Positions 51,481 to 59,100 of a stretch of 64,000 nt of DNA are shown in pieces. The first letter of the stretch is position 1. Each line of letters begins with the position of its first letter. Under the pieces are notes generated by a model. It was not told the origin of the DNA and did not search any database. It worked only from the letters and a program-made list of their open reading frames with translations. The stretch covers positions 62,001 to 126,000 of the forward strand of contig CACYRK010000001.1 of the NCBI GenBank assembly GCA_902776835.1. Reading direction: 5' to 3'. The position numbers were made by a program, and so were the translations under genes. Source of the stretch: an uncultured Bacteroidales bacterium. Lineage in GTDB: Bacteria; Bacteroidota; Bacteroidia; Bacteroidales; Muribaculaceae.

Positions 51481-52842
51481 TCACAGTATCTGCTCTAGGC
51501 CGGCAGTCGTGCGGGCGATGTCCTCGTCGGTGACCCGGTAGTTGGTCAGGTCGTTCGAGAAGTAGCGGTCGTAAGCCGTCATGTCGATCAGGCCGTGGCC
51601 CGACAGGTTGAACAGAATCACCTTCTTGCGGCCCTCCTCGCGAGCCTTCAGCGCCTCGCGGATGGTGGCGGCAATGGCGTGCGATGACTCGGGAGCCGGG
51701 ATGATGCCTTCGGTGCGCGCAAAGAGCGTCGCAGCCTCGAATGTCTCGAGTTGTGGGATGTCGACGGCATCGATGAGGCCGTCGTGCCTGAGTTGGCTCA
51801 CGATGGCGCCGCCGCCGTGGTAGCGCAGGCCGCCGGCATGGATATTCGCCGGGGTAAACTTGTGGCCCAGCGTGTACATGGGAATGAGGGGTGTGTAGCC
51901 GGCCTCGTCGCCAAAGTCATACTGGAACTCGCCGCGCGTCAACTTGGGGCAACTGGCGGGCTCAGCGGCGATAAACTGGATATTGGCGCCGTTCTTCAGG
52001 TTATGGCGCAGGAACGGGAAGGCCAGGCCGCTGAAGTTGCTGCCGCCGCCGAAGCAGGCCACCACCACATCGGGCATCTCGCCGGCCATCTCCATCTGCT
52101 TCTCAGCCTCCAGGCCGATGACCGTCTGGTGAAGCGCCACGTGGTTGAGCACCGAGCCCAGCACATATTTGCAGTTGGGCGTGCTCATCGCCAGTTCCAC
52201 GGCCTCGCTGATGGCTGTGCCCAGCGAACCGCTGTAGTTGGGGTGGTCGGTGATGATTTTCCGGCCGGCCTTGGTGCTCATGCTCGGCGACGAAATCACC
52301 TCGGCACCGTAGGTCTGCATGATTGAGCGGCGATAAGGCTTCTGCTCATAACTCACCTTGACCATGTACACCGCCAACTCCAGGCCGAAGTGCTTTGCCG
52401 CCATCGACAGCGCGGCACCCCATTGTCCGGCGCCGGTCTCGGTGGTGATGTTGGTCACGCCCTCCTGCTTGCAGTAGTAGGCCTGGGCGATGGCGCTGTT
52501 GAGTTTGTGCGACCCTACCGGGCTCACGCTCTCGTTCTTGAAATAGATGTGCGCCGGCGTGTCGAGTGCGCGCTCCAGGGCTTCGGCACGCACCAGCGGT
52601 GTGGGGCGCCAGATGCGGTACAGTTCACGCACTGGCTCGGGTATCTCGATGAATGCGTCGGTGGTGTTCAACTCCTGGTCGCTTGCCGCCTTGCTGAAGA
52701 GCGGATACAGGTCTTCGGCCTTGATGGGCTCGTGAGTGACAGGGTGAATCATTGGGTGCGGTTTCACCGCCATGTCGGCAACCACATTATACCATGCTCG
52801 TGGTATGTCCTGCTCACTAAGTAAGAATTTTTTAGTCTGCAT
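51481..52842 (-). CDS. TrpB2-type tryptophan synthase beta-like enzyme
   Basis: A 453-residue pyridoxal-phosphate enzyme. PLP lysine 113 is in GSHKLNSA, the phosphate loop is CFGGGSNF at about 247-254, and ETGAGQWG is conserved. The longer N-terminus and the RPTPLVRAEALE motif mark the TrpB2 group, which works as an indole-salvaging or stand-alone synthase rather than with TrpA. No trp operon is adjacent. The protein is intact. Confidence 0.93.
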   Translation of the reverse strand: MQTKKFLLSEQDIPRAWYNVVADMAVKPHPMIHPVTHEPIKAEDLYPLFSKAASDQELNTTDAFIEIPEPVRELYRIWRPTPLVRAEALERALDTPAHIYFKNESVSPVGSHKLNSAIAQAYYCKQEGVTNITTETGAGQWGAALSMAAKHFGLELAVYMVKVSYEQKPYRRSIMQTYGAEVISSPSMSTKAGRKIITDHPNYSGSLGTAISEAVELAMSTPNCKYVLGSVLNHVALHQTVIGLEAEKQMEMAGEMPDVVVACFGGGSNFSGLAFPFLRHNLKNGANIQFIAAEPASCPKLTRGEFQYDFGDEAGYTPLIPMYTLGHKFTPANIHAGGLRYHGGGAIVSQLRHDGLIDAVDIPQLETFEAATLFARTEGIIPAPESSHAIAATIREALKAREEGRKKVILFNLSGHGLIDMTAYDRYFSNDLTNYRVTDEDIARTTAGLEQIL

Positions 52843-53032
52843 TTCCCTATAAAATAAGATGTGTTAAACAAAAATTGTGGCAAAAGTAGTAAAAATATTA
52901 CACCCACAAGCGCACATCATGCAATTTTATGCGTTTATGACATCTTTTTATGCCATTTCACCTTTTTCCATCCCCAGCCACACCCCGCCACCACCCAGAG
53001 TTTTTCGATAATTTGCGATAATTTGCTCCAAA

Positions 53033-53064
53033 TTTGGCATTTTCAATAAAATGTGGTAAATTTG
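53033..53064 (+). promoter_or_regulatory. Promoter of the symporter gene
   Basis: TTTG (53033-53036), 20 bp, TAAATTTG (53057-53064), 38 bp before the ATG at 53103. Confidence 0.8.
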
Positions 53065-53102
53065 TCAAATTATTGACCTGTACCATTAACATACGACTTC
53101 AC

Positions 53103-54485
53103 ATGGCGACTATTGAATACATACTCCAGCAAGCATCCGACATACTGTGGGGCTTCCCACTGATTATCTTGCTCTTCGGCACACACCTGTTTCTCACAGT
53201 GCGACTCAAGGTGCCGCAGCGCAAACTGTTCACGGCCATACGCCTGTCGGTCACACGCGACAAGGGCAGCAAGGGCGACGTGTCGCAGTTTGGCGCACTG
53301 GCCACGGCATTGGCGGCAACCATCGGCACCGGCAACATCATCGGCGTGGCCACGGCAATCACGCTGGGTGGACCGGGCGCCGTGCTCTGGTGCTGGCTGA
53401 TGGGTGTGTTCGGCATGGCGACAAAGTATACCGAGGGTCTGCTCGCCATCAAGTACCGTGTGCGCACAGCCAGCGGACGCATGCTCGGCGGTCCCATGTA
53501 CGCCCTGGAGCGCGGTCTGAACATGAAGTGGCTCGCCGTGCTGTTTGCCATCTTCACCGCGCTGGCGGCCTTCGGCATTGGCAACACCGTGCAGAGCAAC
53601 GCCATCGCCACGCTGGTCAACGAGGCCTACAACGTGCCCACCTACATCGTTGGTGCCATCATCGCAGCACTCACCGCCGCGGTGATCCTGGGCGGCATGA
53701 AGAGCATCGCACGCGTGTGCGGCGCGCTGGTGCCGTTCATGGCACTGTTCTATGTGCTGGGCTGCGCCTACATCCTCGTGGTCAACCACGCCTATCTTTG
53801 GGAAGCACTGAAACTCATCTGCGTCTCGGCTTTCGACCCTAAGGCTGCTGGTGGTGGCTTCGTGGGCACCACGCTGATGATGACCATGCGCATGGGTATG
53901 GCGCGCGGACTCTTCAGCAACGAGGCCGGTCTGGGCTCGGCACCCATCGTGGCCGCCGCCGCGCAGACGCGCAACCCCGTGCGACAAGCCCTCGTGTCGT
54001 CAACCGGCACGTTCTGGGACACCGTGGTGGTGTGCGCCATGACCGGACTGGTGATTGTGAGCAGCGTGCTCGCCTACCCCGACATTGCCTTCGACAACGG
54101 AACAACTCTCACCCACGCCGCCTTCGAAAAAATACCCATCATCGGTGAGCCGCTCCTCACCTTCGGACTCCTCACCTTCGCTTTCAGCACCATCCTCGGA
54201 TGGAGTTATTACGGCGAGCGCACCGTGGAGTATCTGGGTGGCGACCGCTCGGTGGTGGCCTACCGCGTGATTTACATCGCCTTGGTCTTTGTCGGCGCCA
54301 TCGTCAACCTCGCCGCCGTGTGGCTCTTTGCCGATTGCATGAACGCACTGATGGCAATCCCCAACCTCATCGCACTGCTCCTGCTCAGCGGAGTGGCCGC
54401 CCGCGAAACCCAGCACTACCTCTGGGACAACAACCTCGACGACGACGACACACCCACTGCGCAAAACAACAATGAACCAAACTAA
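53103..54485 (+). CDS. Alanine/glycine:cation symporter (AGCS family)
   Basis: Inner-membrane carrier of 460 residues with about 11 helices, using sodium or protons to import alanine or glycine. The family blocks GNIIGVATAITLGGPGA, MGVFGMATKYTEG and the later GLFSNEAGLGSAPI are present. ATG 53103 was preferred because the promoter lies upstream and earlier residues are not helical. The C-terminal DDDDTPTAQNNNEPN tail is acidic. The following small gene overlaps its last codons. Confidence 0.94.
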   Translation: MATIEYILQQASDILWGFPLIILLFGTHLFLTVRLKVPQRKLFTAIRLSVTRDKGSKGDVSQFGALATALAATIGTGNIIGVATAITLGGPGAVLWCWLMGVFGMATKYTEGLLAIKYRVRTASGRMLGGPMYALERGLNMKWLAVLFAIFTALAAFGIGNTVQSNAIATLVNEAYNVPTYIVGAIIAALTAAVILGGMKSIARVCGALVPFMALFYVLGCAYILVVNHAYLWEALKLICVSAFDPKAAGGGFVGTTLMMTMRMGMARGLFSNEAGLGSAPIVAAAAQTRNPVRQALVSSTGTFWDTVVVCAMTGLVIVSSVLAYPDIAFDNGTTLTHAAFEKIPIIGEPLLTFGLLTFAFSTILGWSYYGERTVEYLGGDRSVVAYRVIYIALVFVGAIVNLAAVWLFADCMNALMAIPNLIALLLLSGVAARETQHYLWDNNLDDDDTPTAQNNNEPN

Positions 54486-54639
54486 AGAAAAGTTTATTCT
54501 TGACCGGGTCTCACCCACCAACTTACTCGACGACGAGACAATGCGCCGAATCGAGCAAGCACGCCATCAGTTTAGCCATAGCGAGACAACCCCGATTGCC
54601 TCAGAACAAGAACTGCAAACATTCCTAAACGCCCTCTGA
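54472..54639 (+). CDS. Small hypothetical protein overlapping the symporter gene
   Basis: A 55-codon frame beginning ATG AAC CAA in the +1 frame relative to the symporter and overlapping its last 14 bases. The peptide is soluble and charged (LLDDETMRRIEQARHQF), ends ALZ-like in EQELQTFLNAL, and has no membrane segment. Coupled translation would link it to the symporter. Coding status is inferred from the tight overlap and codon use only. Confidence 0.45.
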   Translation: MNQTKEKFILDRVSPTNLLDDETMRRIEQARHQFSHSETTPIASEQELQTFLNAL

Positions 54640-54777
54640 CACCCTTGGAAAAACAACAAATTAAACAAATTAAACCAATGCAATAATCAACGACATAACG
54701 CTAACCAGCCATATCCAAGACGAACCTTCTGCATTTTCTGCATTTTGAATTTTTTTTCTCTGAAAAAGCACGTCTTT

Positions 54778-54809
54778 TTTGCGTATTTGAAATTTTCTTT
54801 CTATTTTTG
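54778..54809 (+). promoter_or_regulatory. Promoter of the leader and RiPP cluster
   Basis: TTTG (54778-54781), 20 bp, TATTTTTG (54802-54809). Start point about 54816, 28 bp before the leader ATG. Confidence 0.7.
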
Positions 54810-54843
54810 CAGCGATTCATTAAGCCCTTTGGACTTTTGAGTC

Positions 54844-55113
54844 ATGACATTTAGAAAAAAGGACGTTACTACGACGTTTACCTTCGACGTACGAATCTCG
54901 CAAATTCTTTCCCCCGAAGGAACGGCAACGGCAACGTCCATGTCGGGTTATTATACCACCGACACACCATTTCCCATATGGGCATGGCGTGCGTCAACGT
55001 ATAATATCACACGACGTGGGCCAACTGCGTTGCTTACCTTGGGGACGGCAATGCGAGAGCCAGTACGTGGGGTAAGCACAAGTACAGCTACCCACGTCTT
55101 TTCTTTTATATAA
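54844..55113 (+). CDS. Threonine-rich leader ORF
   Basis: An 89-codon frame with 19 threonine codons (ACG, ACA, ACC, ACT) and 5 isoleucine codons, no hydrophobic core and no domain. Its end crosses a terminator hairpin that has an alternative partner, the layout of an amino-acid-sensing leader peptide (E. coli thr leader is the known case, but is much shorter). No threonine-synthesis gene follows; a RiPP cluster does. It may instead be the open part of a structured RNA. See the attenuator at 55014-55107. Confidence 0.5.
   Translation: MTFRKKDVTTTFTFDVRISQILSPEGTATATSMSGYYTTDTPFPIWAWRASTYNITRRGPTALLTLGTAMREPVRGVSTSTATHVFSFI
55065..55107 (+). terminator. Attenuator-type terminator with competing structures
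   Basis: ACGTGGG (55065-55071) pairs with CCCACGT (55091-55097), followed by CTTTTCTTTT. The same CCCACGT can pair with ACGTGGG at 55014-55020, and TGCTTACC (55031-55038) can pair with GGTAAGCA (55071-55078), which would break the terminator stem. The last pairing is the natural antiterminator. Confidence 0.6.
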
Positions 55114-55158
55114 ACGCCGAATCCGAAGTAGCTATAGGCCCCTATTTTTTACGTAAAA

Positions 55159-55443
55159 ATGGAAAACAAAAAGAAGAATGAAGAGCTCCAGTCGCGAAGG
55201 CAGTTCTTCAAACGTGCCGCCAAAGGTGTTCTGCCCGTCCTCGGCGCCCTCGCCTTGACCCAAATCCCATTCATCTCTAAAGCAAGTGAAAGCAAATCAC
55301 AGTGGGGATGTCAGTATGGATGTTCAGGTTCTTGTCAAGGAACATGTATATCATGCTCTGGTGGTTGCACTGGTACTTGTTACGGAGGATGTGCCGGCAC
55401 TTGCAAAGGGACATGCACTGGTTGGTGTGTAGGTTACTATTAA
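55159..55443 (+). CDS. Tat-targeted CXXX-repeat RiPP precursor
   Basis: A 94-residue precursor. A charged start leads to a twin-arginine signal SRRQFFK (residues 12-18), a hydrophobic h-region (VLPVLGALALTQIPF) and a break near KASES. The core (51-94) has eleven cysteines, ten of them in CXXX spacing: Cys51, 55, 59, 63, then a one-residue-short CIS, then 66, 70, 74, 78, 82, 86, 90. Gly and Thr fill the spacers. It fits the precursor group associated with CXXX-repeat radical SAM systems. TatA and TatC genes are in the same cluster, implying folded export after modification. Confidence 0.9.
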   Translation: MENKKKNEELQSRRQFFKRAAKGVLPVLGALALTQIPFISKASESKSQWGCQYGCSGSCQGTCISCSGGCTGTCYGGCAGTCKGTCTGWCVGYY

Positions 55444-55458
55444 TTGATTTAAAGTTTT

Positions 55459-55500
55459 ATTTCGTACTCATTTCGCTCACAAGTGAAATGAGTACGAAAT
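55459..55500 (+). promoter_or_regulatory. Strong hairpin between precursor and maturase genes
   Basis: Perfect 16-bp inverted repeat (55459-55474 and 55485-55500) with a 10-nt loop, lacking a following T-run. It could protect the precursor mRNA end or limit read-through so that precursor exceeds maturase. Confidence 0.6.
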
Positions 55501-55533
55501 ATCGATTATTATTTATCGTATAAGCACTTTAAT

Positions 55534-56751
55534 ATGGGTAACATCAAAGATGAAGCCGCTCAATGGCTCGACGGTACTGCTGCAAACATAACGTTTATAG
55601 TAACAAAAGATTGTCAATTAGCATGTAAATATTGTTATCTTGTCGGTAAAAATGATAAAGAGCGAATGTCATTTTTGACTGCAAAAAAAGCTATTGATTA
55701 CATTTTAACAAGTTCTCTATTTTTTGGAAGACAGAAAGCTGTGATTTTGGATTTTATAGGGGGAGAACCATTGTTGGAGGTGGAATTAATAGATAAAATC
55801 TGTGATTATTTTAAATTACAGACATATAAAAAAGGACATAAATGGTTCAATGCTTATCGCATTAATTTGACAACAAATGGGCTTAATTATCACACAAGAA
55901 AGGTCCGAAAATTCATTGAAAAGAATATCACACATCTAAGCATTACCATAACAATAGATGGAAATGAGATAAAGCATGATCTAAATAGAGTTTATAAAAA
56001 CTCAGGTAAAGGATCATACAAAAATGTCCTGAAAAATATTCCTCTATGGTTGCAAGACTTTAAAGACATAGGTACAAAAGTAACGATTAGCAGCGCCGAC
56101 ATTCCTTATATAAAAGAGAGTGTGCTGCACCTTTATAGTCTCGGAATCCACGAGGTGAACATCAATGTGGTGTTTGAGGACGTGTGGCAACCGGGCGACG
56201 ACAAGCGGTTTGAGGACCAACTGATGCAACTGGCCGATGCCATCATCGACGGCGAGTACTATAAAGACTTCGCCTGCTCATTTTTCAGTGAACAAATCGG
56301 CAAGCCTCTCGACCCCGAGTTGGAAAACCAAAACTGGTGTGGCGCCGGCAAGATGCTAAGCGTGGACGCCGCGGGCAATTTCTATCCCTGCACGCGCTTT
56401 GCTGCCTATTCGCTGCGTGAGAAGCGGCCAATCATCATCGGCAATGTGCACGATGGAATCGACAAGAACAAGTTGCGCCCGTTCCTCACGCTCGACCGAA
56501 CCACGCAGAGCCCGGCTAAGTGCCTCGAATGCGAAGTGGCCAGCGGATGCGCTTGGTGCCAGGGCGAAAACTACGATGCCGCCGACACCCCAACCATCTA
56601 TCAGCGAGCCACGGCTATCTGCTTGATGCACAAAGCCCGTGTGCGTGCCAACAACTACTACTGGAACCGACTGTTCCGCAAGTTGGAACTAGAGGGTGAA
56701 CGCGAGCATTGGGAGGACAACAAACCACAGTCTAACGAAATAATATGTTGA
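55534..56751 (+). CDS. Radical SAM/SPASM peptide maturase, CXXX-repeat target type
   Basis: A 405-residue radical SAM enzyme that should install thioether or related crosslinks on the precursor cysteines. The [4Fe-4S]-SAM motif is Cys27-Cys31-Cys34 (CQLACKYC). The GGEPLLE motif is at about 75-81. The C-terminal SPASM region has WCGAGKM, FYPCTRF, CLECEVASGCAWCQGENY and CLMHK for two further clusters. The first 560 bp are strikingly AT-rich, and the remainder has host-like GC, with the switch near 56100. It lies 90 bp after the precursor, with a hairpin between. Confidence 0.93.
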   Translation: MGNIKDEAAQWLDGTAANITFIVTKDCQLACKYCYLVGKNDKERMSFLTAKKAIDYILTSSLFFGRQKAVILDFIGGEPLLEVELIDKICDYFKLQTYKKGHKWFNAYRINLTTNGLNYHTRKVRKFIEKNITHLSITITIDGNEIKHDLNRVYKNSGKGSYKNVLKNIPLWLQDFKDIGTKVTISSADIPYIKESVLHLYSLGIHEVNINVVFEDVWQPGDDKRFEDQLMQLADAIIDGEYYKDFACSFFSEQIGKPLDPELENQNWCGAGKMLSVDAAGNFYPCTRFAAYSLREKRPIIIGNVHDGIDKNKLRPFLTLDRTTQSPAKCLECEVASGCAWCQGENYDAADTPTIYQRATAICLMHKARVRANNYYWNRLFRKLELEGEREHWEDNKPQSNEIIC

Positions 56752-56755
56752 TGCC

Positions 56756-57688
56756 ATGTTACAATATATGATTATCCTGCTGGATGACACCAGCACATCT
56801 TTCTGCCACTATGAGACAACGAAGACCGAGCGAAATCTTATAAGTCTTGACAATCTGCGAAAAGCCATTCGCCTGGCGATGATTGAGAACGTGACGGCGC
56901 AAATGGTTTACCCGGCCTACGAATTGCCTCAGGAGTATTACGAGGTCATCAACACCATTGACCATAGCGACATCGCGCCATTGGAGCAAAAAAATGAAAA
57001 TAGCGATGTGATAGTGCTGAAAGACTGGCAGTATAACCCGCCGAAGGGCTGCGTAGCCGTTGTCCGCGCCACGCTGGCCGCATTGTTGGAGCATGGCGAA
57101 GTTGTTAACGAATGGCTTAAGACAGTGGCTCGATTGAACGTTGTTATAACTGATGTCGACACATTCACCGACGACGACCAGAAACAATATGCCGACTTCC
57201 TGCAAAAACTTGGTAAAGGTGTTGAACAATTATTTATGAACGGCCTGTCGCCGCAACTCAACCTGCTCACCGACCGCATGATGCTAACTTCTATGAATAA
57301 TTGTGGCGCAGGCGACACGTGCATAACATTAGCCCCAAATGGAAAATTCTACATTTGCCCGGCATTCTACTACGAGAATCCTGACGATAATGTTGGCGAC
57401 TTGGAGCAGGGCATCAATATTCCCAACAAGCAACTTTACAAACTGGGATATGCACCCATTTGCCGTGAGTGCGACTCCTGGCACTGCAAGCGATGCGTGT
57501 GGCTGAACCGCAAACTTACACTAGAAGTGAACACCCCCAGCCACGAGCAGTGCGTGATGGCCCACACCGAGCGCAACGCATCGCGACAACTGATGGTCTC
57601 CATCAGGGAGAAAGGCATATTCTTACCCGACAAGGAATTGATTCCCGAGATTGATTATCTTGATCCGTTTAACAAAATAAAGAAATAA
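56756..57688 (+). CDS. SPASM-like companion of the radical SAM maturase (CXXX-repeat maturase type)
   Basis: A 310-residue protein. It lacks any CxxxCxxC motif, so it cannot be a radical SAM enzyme, yet its C-terminal half keeps the SPASM cysteine pattern: NNCGAGDTCITL, FYICPAFYY, CRECDSWHCKRCVWLN and EQCVMAHT. The N-terminal half has no recognised domain. Such pseudo-maturases occur in several Bacteroidales peptide clusters and probably present or position the precursor. It starts 4 bp after the radical SAM gene. Confidence 0.8.
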   Translation: MLQYMIILLDDTSTSFCHYETTKTERNLISLDNLRKAIRLAMIENVTAQMVYPAYELPQEYYEVINTIDHSDIAPLEQKNENSDVIVLKDWQYNPPKGCVAVVRATLAALLEHGEVVNEWLKTVARLNVVITDVDTFTDDDQKQYADFLQKLGKGVEQLFMNGLSPQLNLLTDRMMLTSMNNCGAGDTCITLAPNGKFYICPAFYYENPDDNVGDLEQGINIPNKQLYKLGYAPICRECDSWHCKRCVWLNRKLTLEVNTPSHEQCVMAHTERNASRQLMVSIREKGIFLPDKELIPEIDYLDPFNKIKK

Positions 57689-57694
57689 CATAAT

Positions 57695-57976
57695 ATGGCA
57701 AAGAAACTTGTAGGACAGGTAACCCCTGCCGAACGCGATGAAATTCAGCGGCTCTTTGAGCGCCGCAATGGTCTGAATGAGTTGGCAAAGATTCTAACAG
57801 CCGACAACCAAGAACTCTATGAGCGCCTGGTCAACGATATGGGCGAGACCGGCACGAAGTTCCAACAATGGTGGGACACCATGTCGCAACAATATGGTTG
57901 GGAGAGCGTTCCCGACGGCAGTTGGGAAATTGACTTCAACTCTTGTGAAATATATTTAGTGACACCAGAGCCATGA
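57695..57976 (+). CDS. Small CXXX-repeat modification system protein
   Basis: A 93-residue soluble protein without cysteine clusters (one Cys late in FNSCEIYLVTPEP). Its two halves are helical then beta. It matches in size and place the small associated protein of CXXX-repeat systems (TIGR04116 type, by recollection, not searched). It starts 6 bp after the companion gene and overlaps tatA by 4 bp. Confidence 0.7.
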   Translation: MAKKLVGQVTPAERDEIQRLFERRNGLNELAKILTADNQELYERLVNDMGETGTKFQQWWDTMSQQYGWESVPDGSWEIDFNSCEIYLVTPEP

Positions 57977-58230
57977 TACTTGCAATGATTGGAACAACAG
58001 AGTTGCTGCTGGTTGGCGGCTTGGCCTTACTGCTGTTCGGAGGAAAGAAACTGCCTGAGATGATGCGTGGGTTAGGGCAAGGAGTGCGCGAATTTAAGAA
58101 AGGCGTTAATACCGACGCTCCCATCGACGAGGAGAACCCGGAAAATCAGAAAAATCCAGAAAATCCGGAAACAGTCGAGAAATCTGAATCGCCCGAATTG
58201 CCAGCCCCGACCGAGTCACCGAAGCAATGA
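57973..58230 (+). CDS. tatA: Twin-arginine translocase subunit TatA/E
   Basis: An 85-residue TatA-type protein. A single helix at about 4-22 is followed by FGGKKLPEMMRGLGQG, the amphipathic helix start of TatA. The C-terminal tail is a Pro/Glu/Asn-rich low-complexity stretch. It overlaps the preceding gene (ATGA) and tatC (ATGA). It should form the pore for the precursor. Confidence 0.94.
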   Translation: MILAMIGTTELLLVGGLALLLFGGKKLPEMMRGLGQGVREFKKGVNTDAPIDEENPENQKNPENPETVEKSESPELPAPTESPKQ

Positions 58231-59015
58231 GCGAGGAAATGATGACTTTCGGAGGACACTTGGAGGTGCTCCGCCGAATGATGTTTCGCATCCTCGCGGT
58301 AACTGTCGCTTTGGCTGTTTTGGTGTTCTGTTTTAAGGAGACAACATTCTCCATGCTTTTTGCGCCCAGCAACAGCGAGTTCGTCACCTACCGCGCCATC
58401 GAACGCCTGTGCGCTGCCGTGGGCGTACAGTTTCATTTTACGCCTTACAATGTTGACTTTATCAACACCGAGTTGTCAAGCCAGTTTATGACCCACCTTA
58501 CCACGTCGGTCTATCTGGCATTGCTTGGCGCGTCGCCCTACATCATGGTGGAATTGTTTCGCTTTATCACACCCGCACTCTACGACGATGAGCGGCGCTA
58601 CAGCATAGTGATTGCCGTGGCGGTGTTTTCGCTTTTCATTCTGGGCGTTCTCATGAGTTATTACGTGCTTTTTCCATTTGCTTTTCGCTTTCTTGGAACA
58701 TATCAGGTCGACGCGCGAGTGGTTAACCATATCAACCTCGATTCTTACATTACCACGTTCACCACGCTGACATTCCTAATGGGAGTGGTGTTTCAAATCC
58801 CTGTCATTACGTTTTTCTTGGCAAAAATCGGCATTGTTGAATCAGATACAATGGCTCACTATCGCCGTCATGCGATGGTGCTCATCGCTCTTGTGGCCGC
58901 TGTTATCACTCCGCCCGACGTACTCACGCTTGTGTTGGTTACAATACCCATGTACGCCCTTTATGAGGCAAGTATAATTATCGCACGCAGAGTGCATCCT
59001 GCGGTGAAGACATAA
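58227..59015 (+). CDS. tatC: Twin-arginine translocase subunit TatC
   Basis: The 262-residue receptor of the Tat pathway that binds the RR signal. The N-terminal FGGHLEVLRRMM contains the conserved Glu-Leu-Arg block in slightly altered form, and six helices follow, with YDDERRY after helix 2. Sole tatC in the window. It overlaps tatA by 4 bp and is the last gene of the cluster. A strong hairpin ends the operon. Confidence 0.95.
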   Translation: MSEEMMTFGGHLEVLRRMMFRILAVTVALAVLVFCFKETTFSMLFAPSNSEFVTYRAIERLCAAVGVQFHFTPYNVDFINTELSSQFMTHLTTSVYLALLGASPYIMVELFRFITPALYDDERRYSIVIAVAVFSLFILGVLMSYYVLFPFAFRFLGTYQVDARVVNHINLDSYITTFTTLTFLMGVVFQIPVITFFLAKIGIVESDTMAHYRRHAMVLIALVAAVITPPDVLTLVLVTIPMYALYEASIIIARRVHPAVKT

Positions 59016-59040
59016 AGTGTCCTCACATACTATCAATACC

Positions 59041-59088
59041 CCACAACAAAATGCTCTCGGCCCGCAAGCCGAGAGCATTTTGTTGTGG
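59041..59088. terminator. Perfect hairpin between tatC and the PKD gene
   Basis: Twenty-one-base arms (59041-59061 and 59068-59088), 6-nt loop, no long T-run. It separates convergent transcripts. Confidence 0.75.
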
Positions 59089-59100
59089 TGGGGGTTGGGG

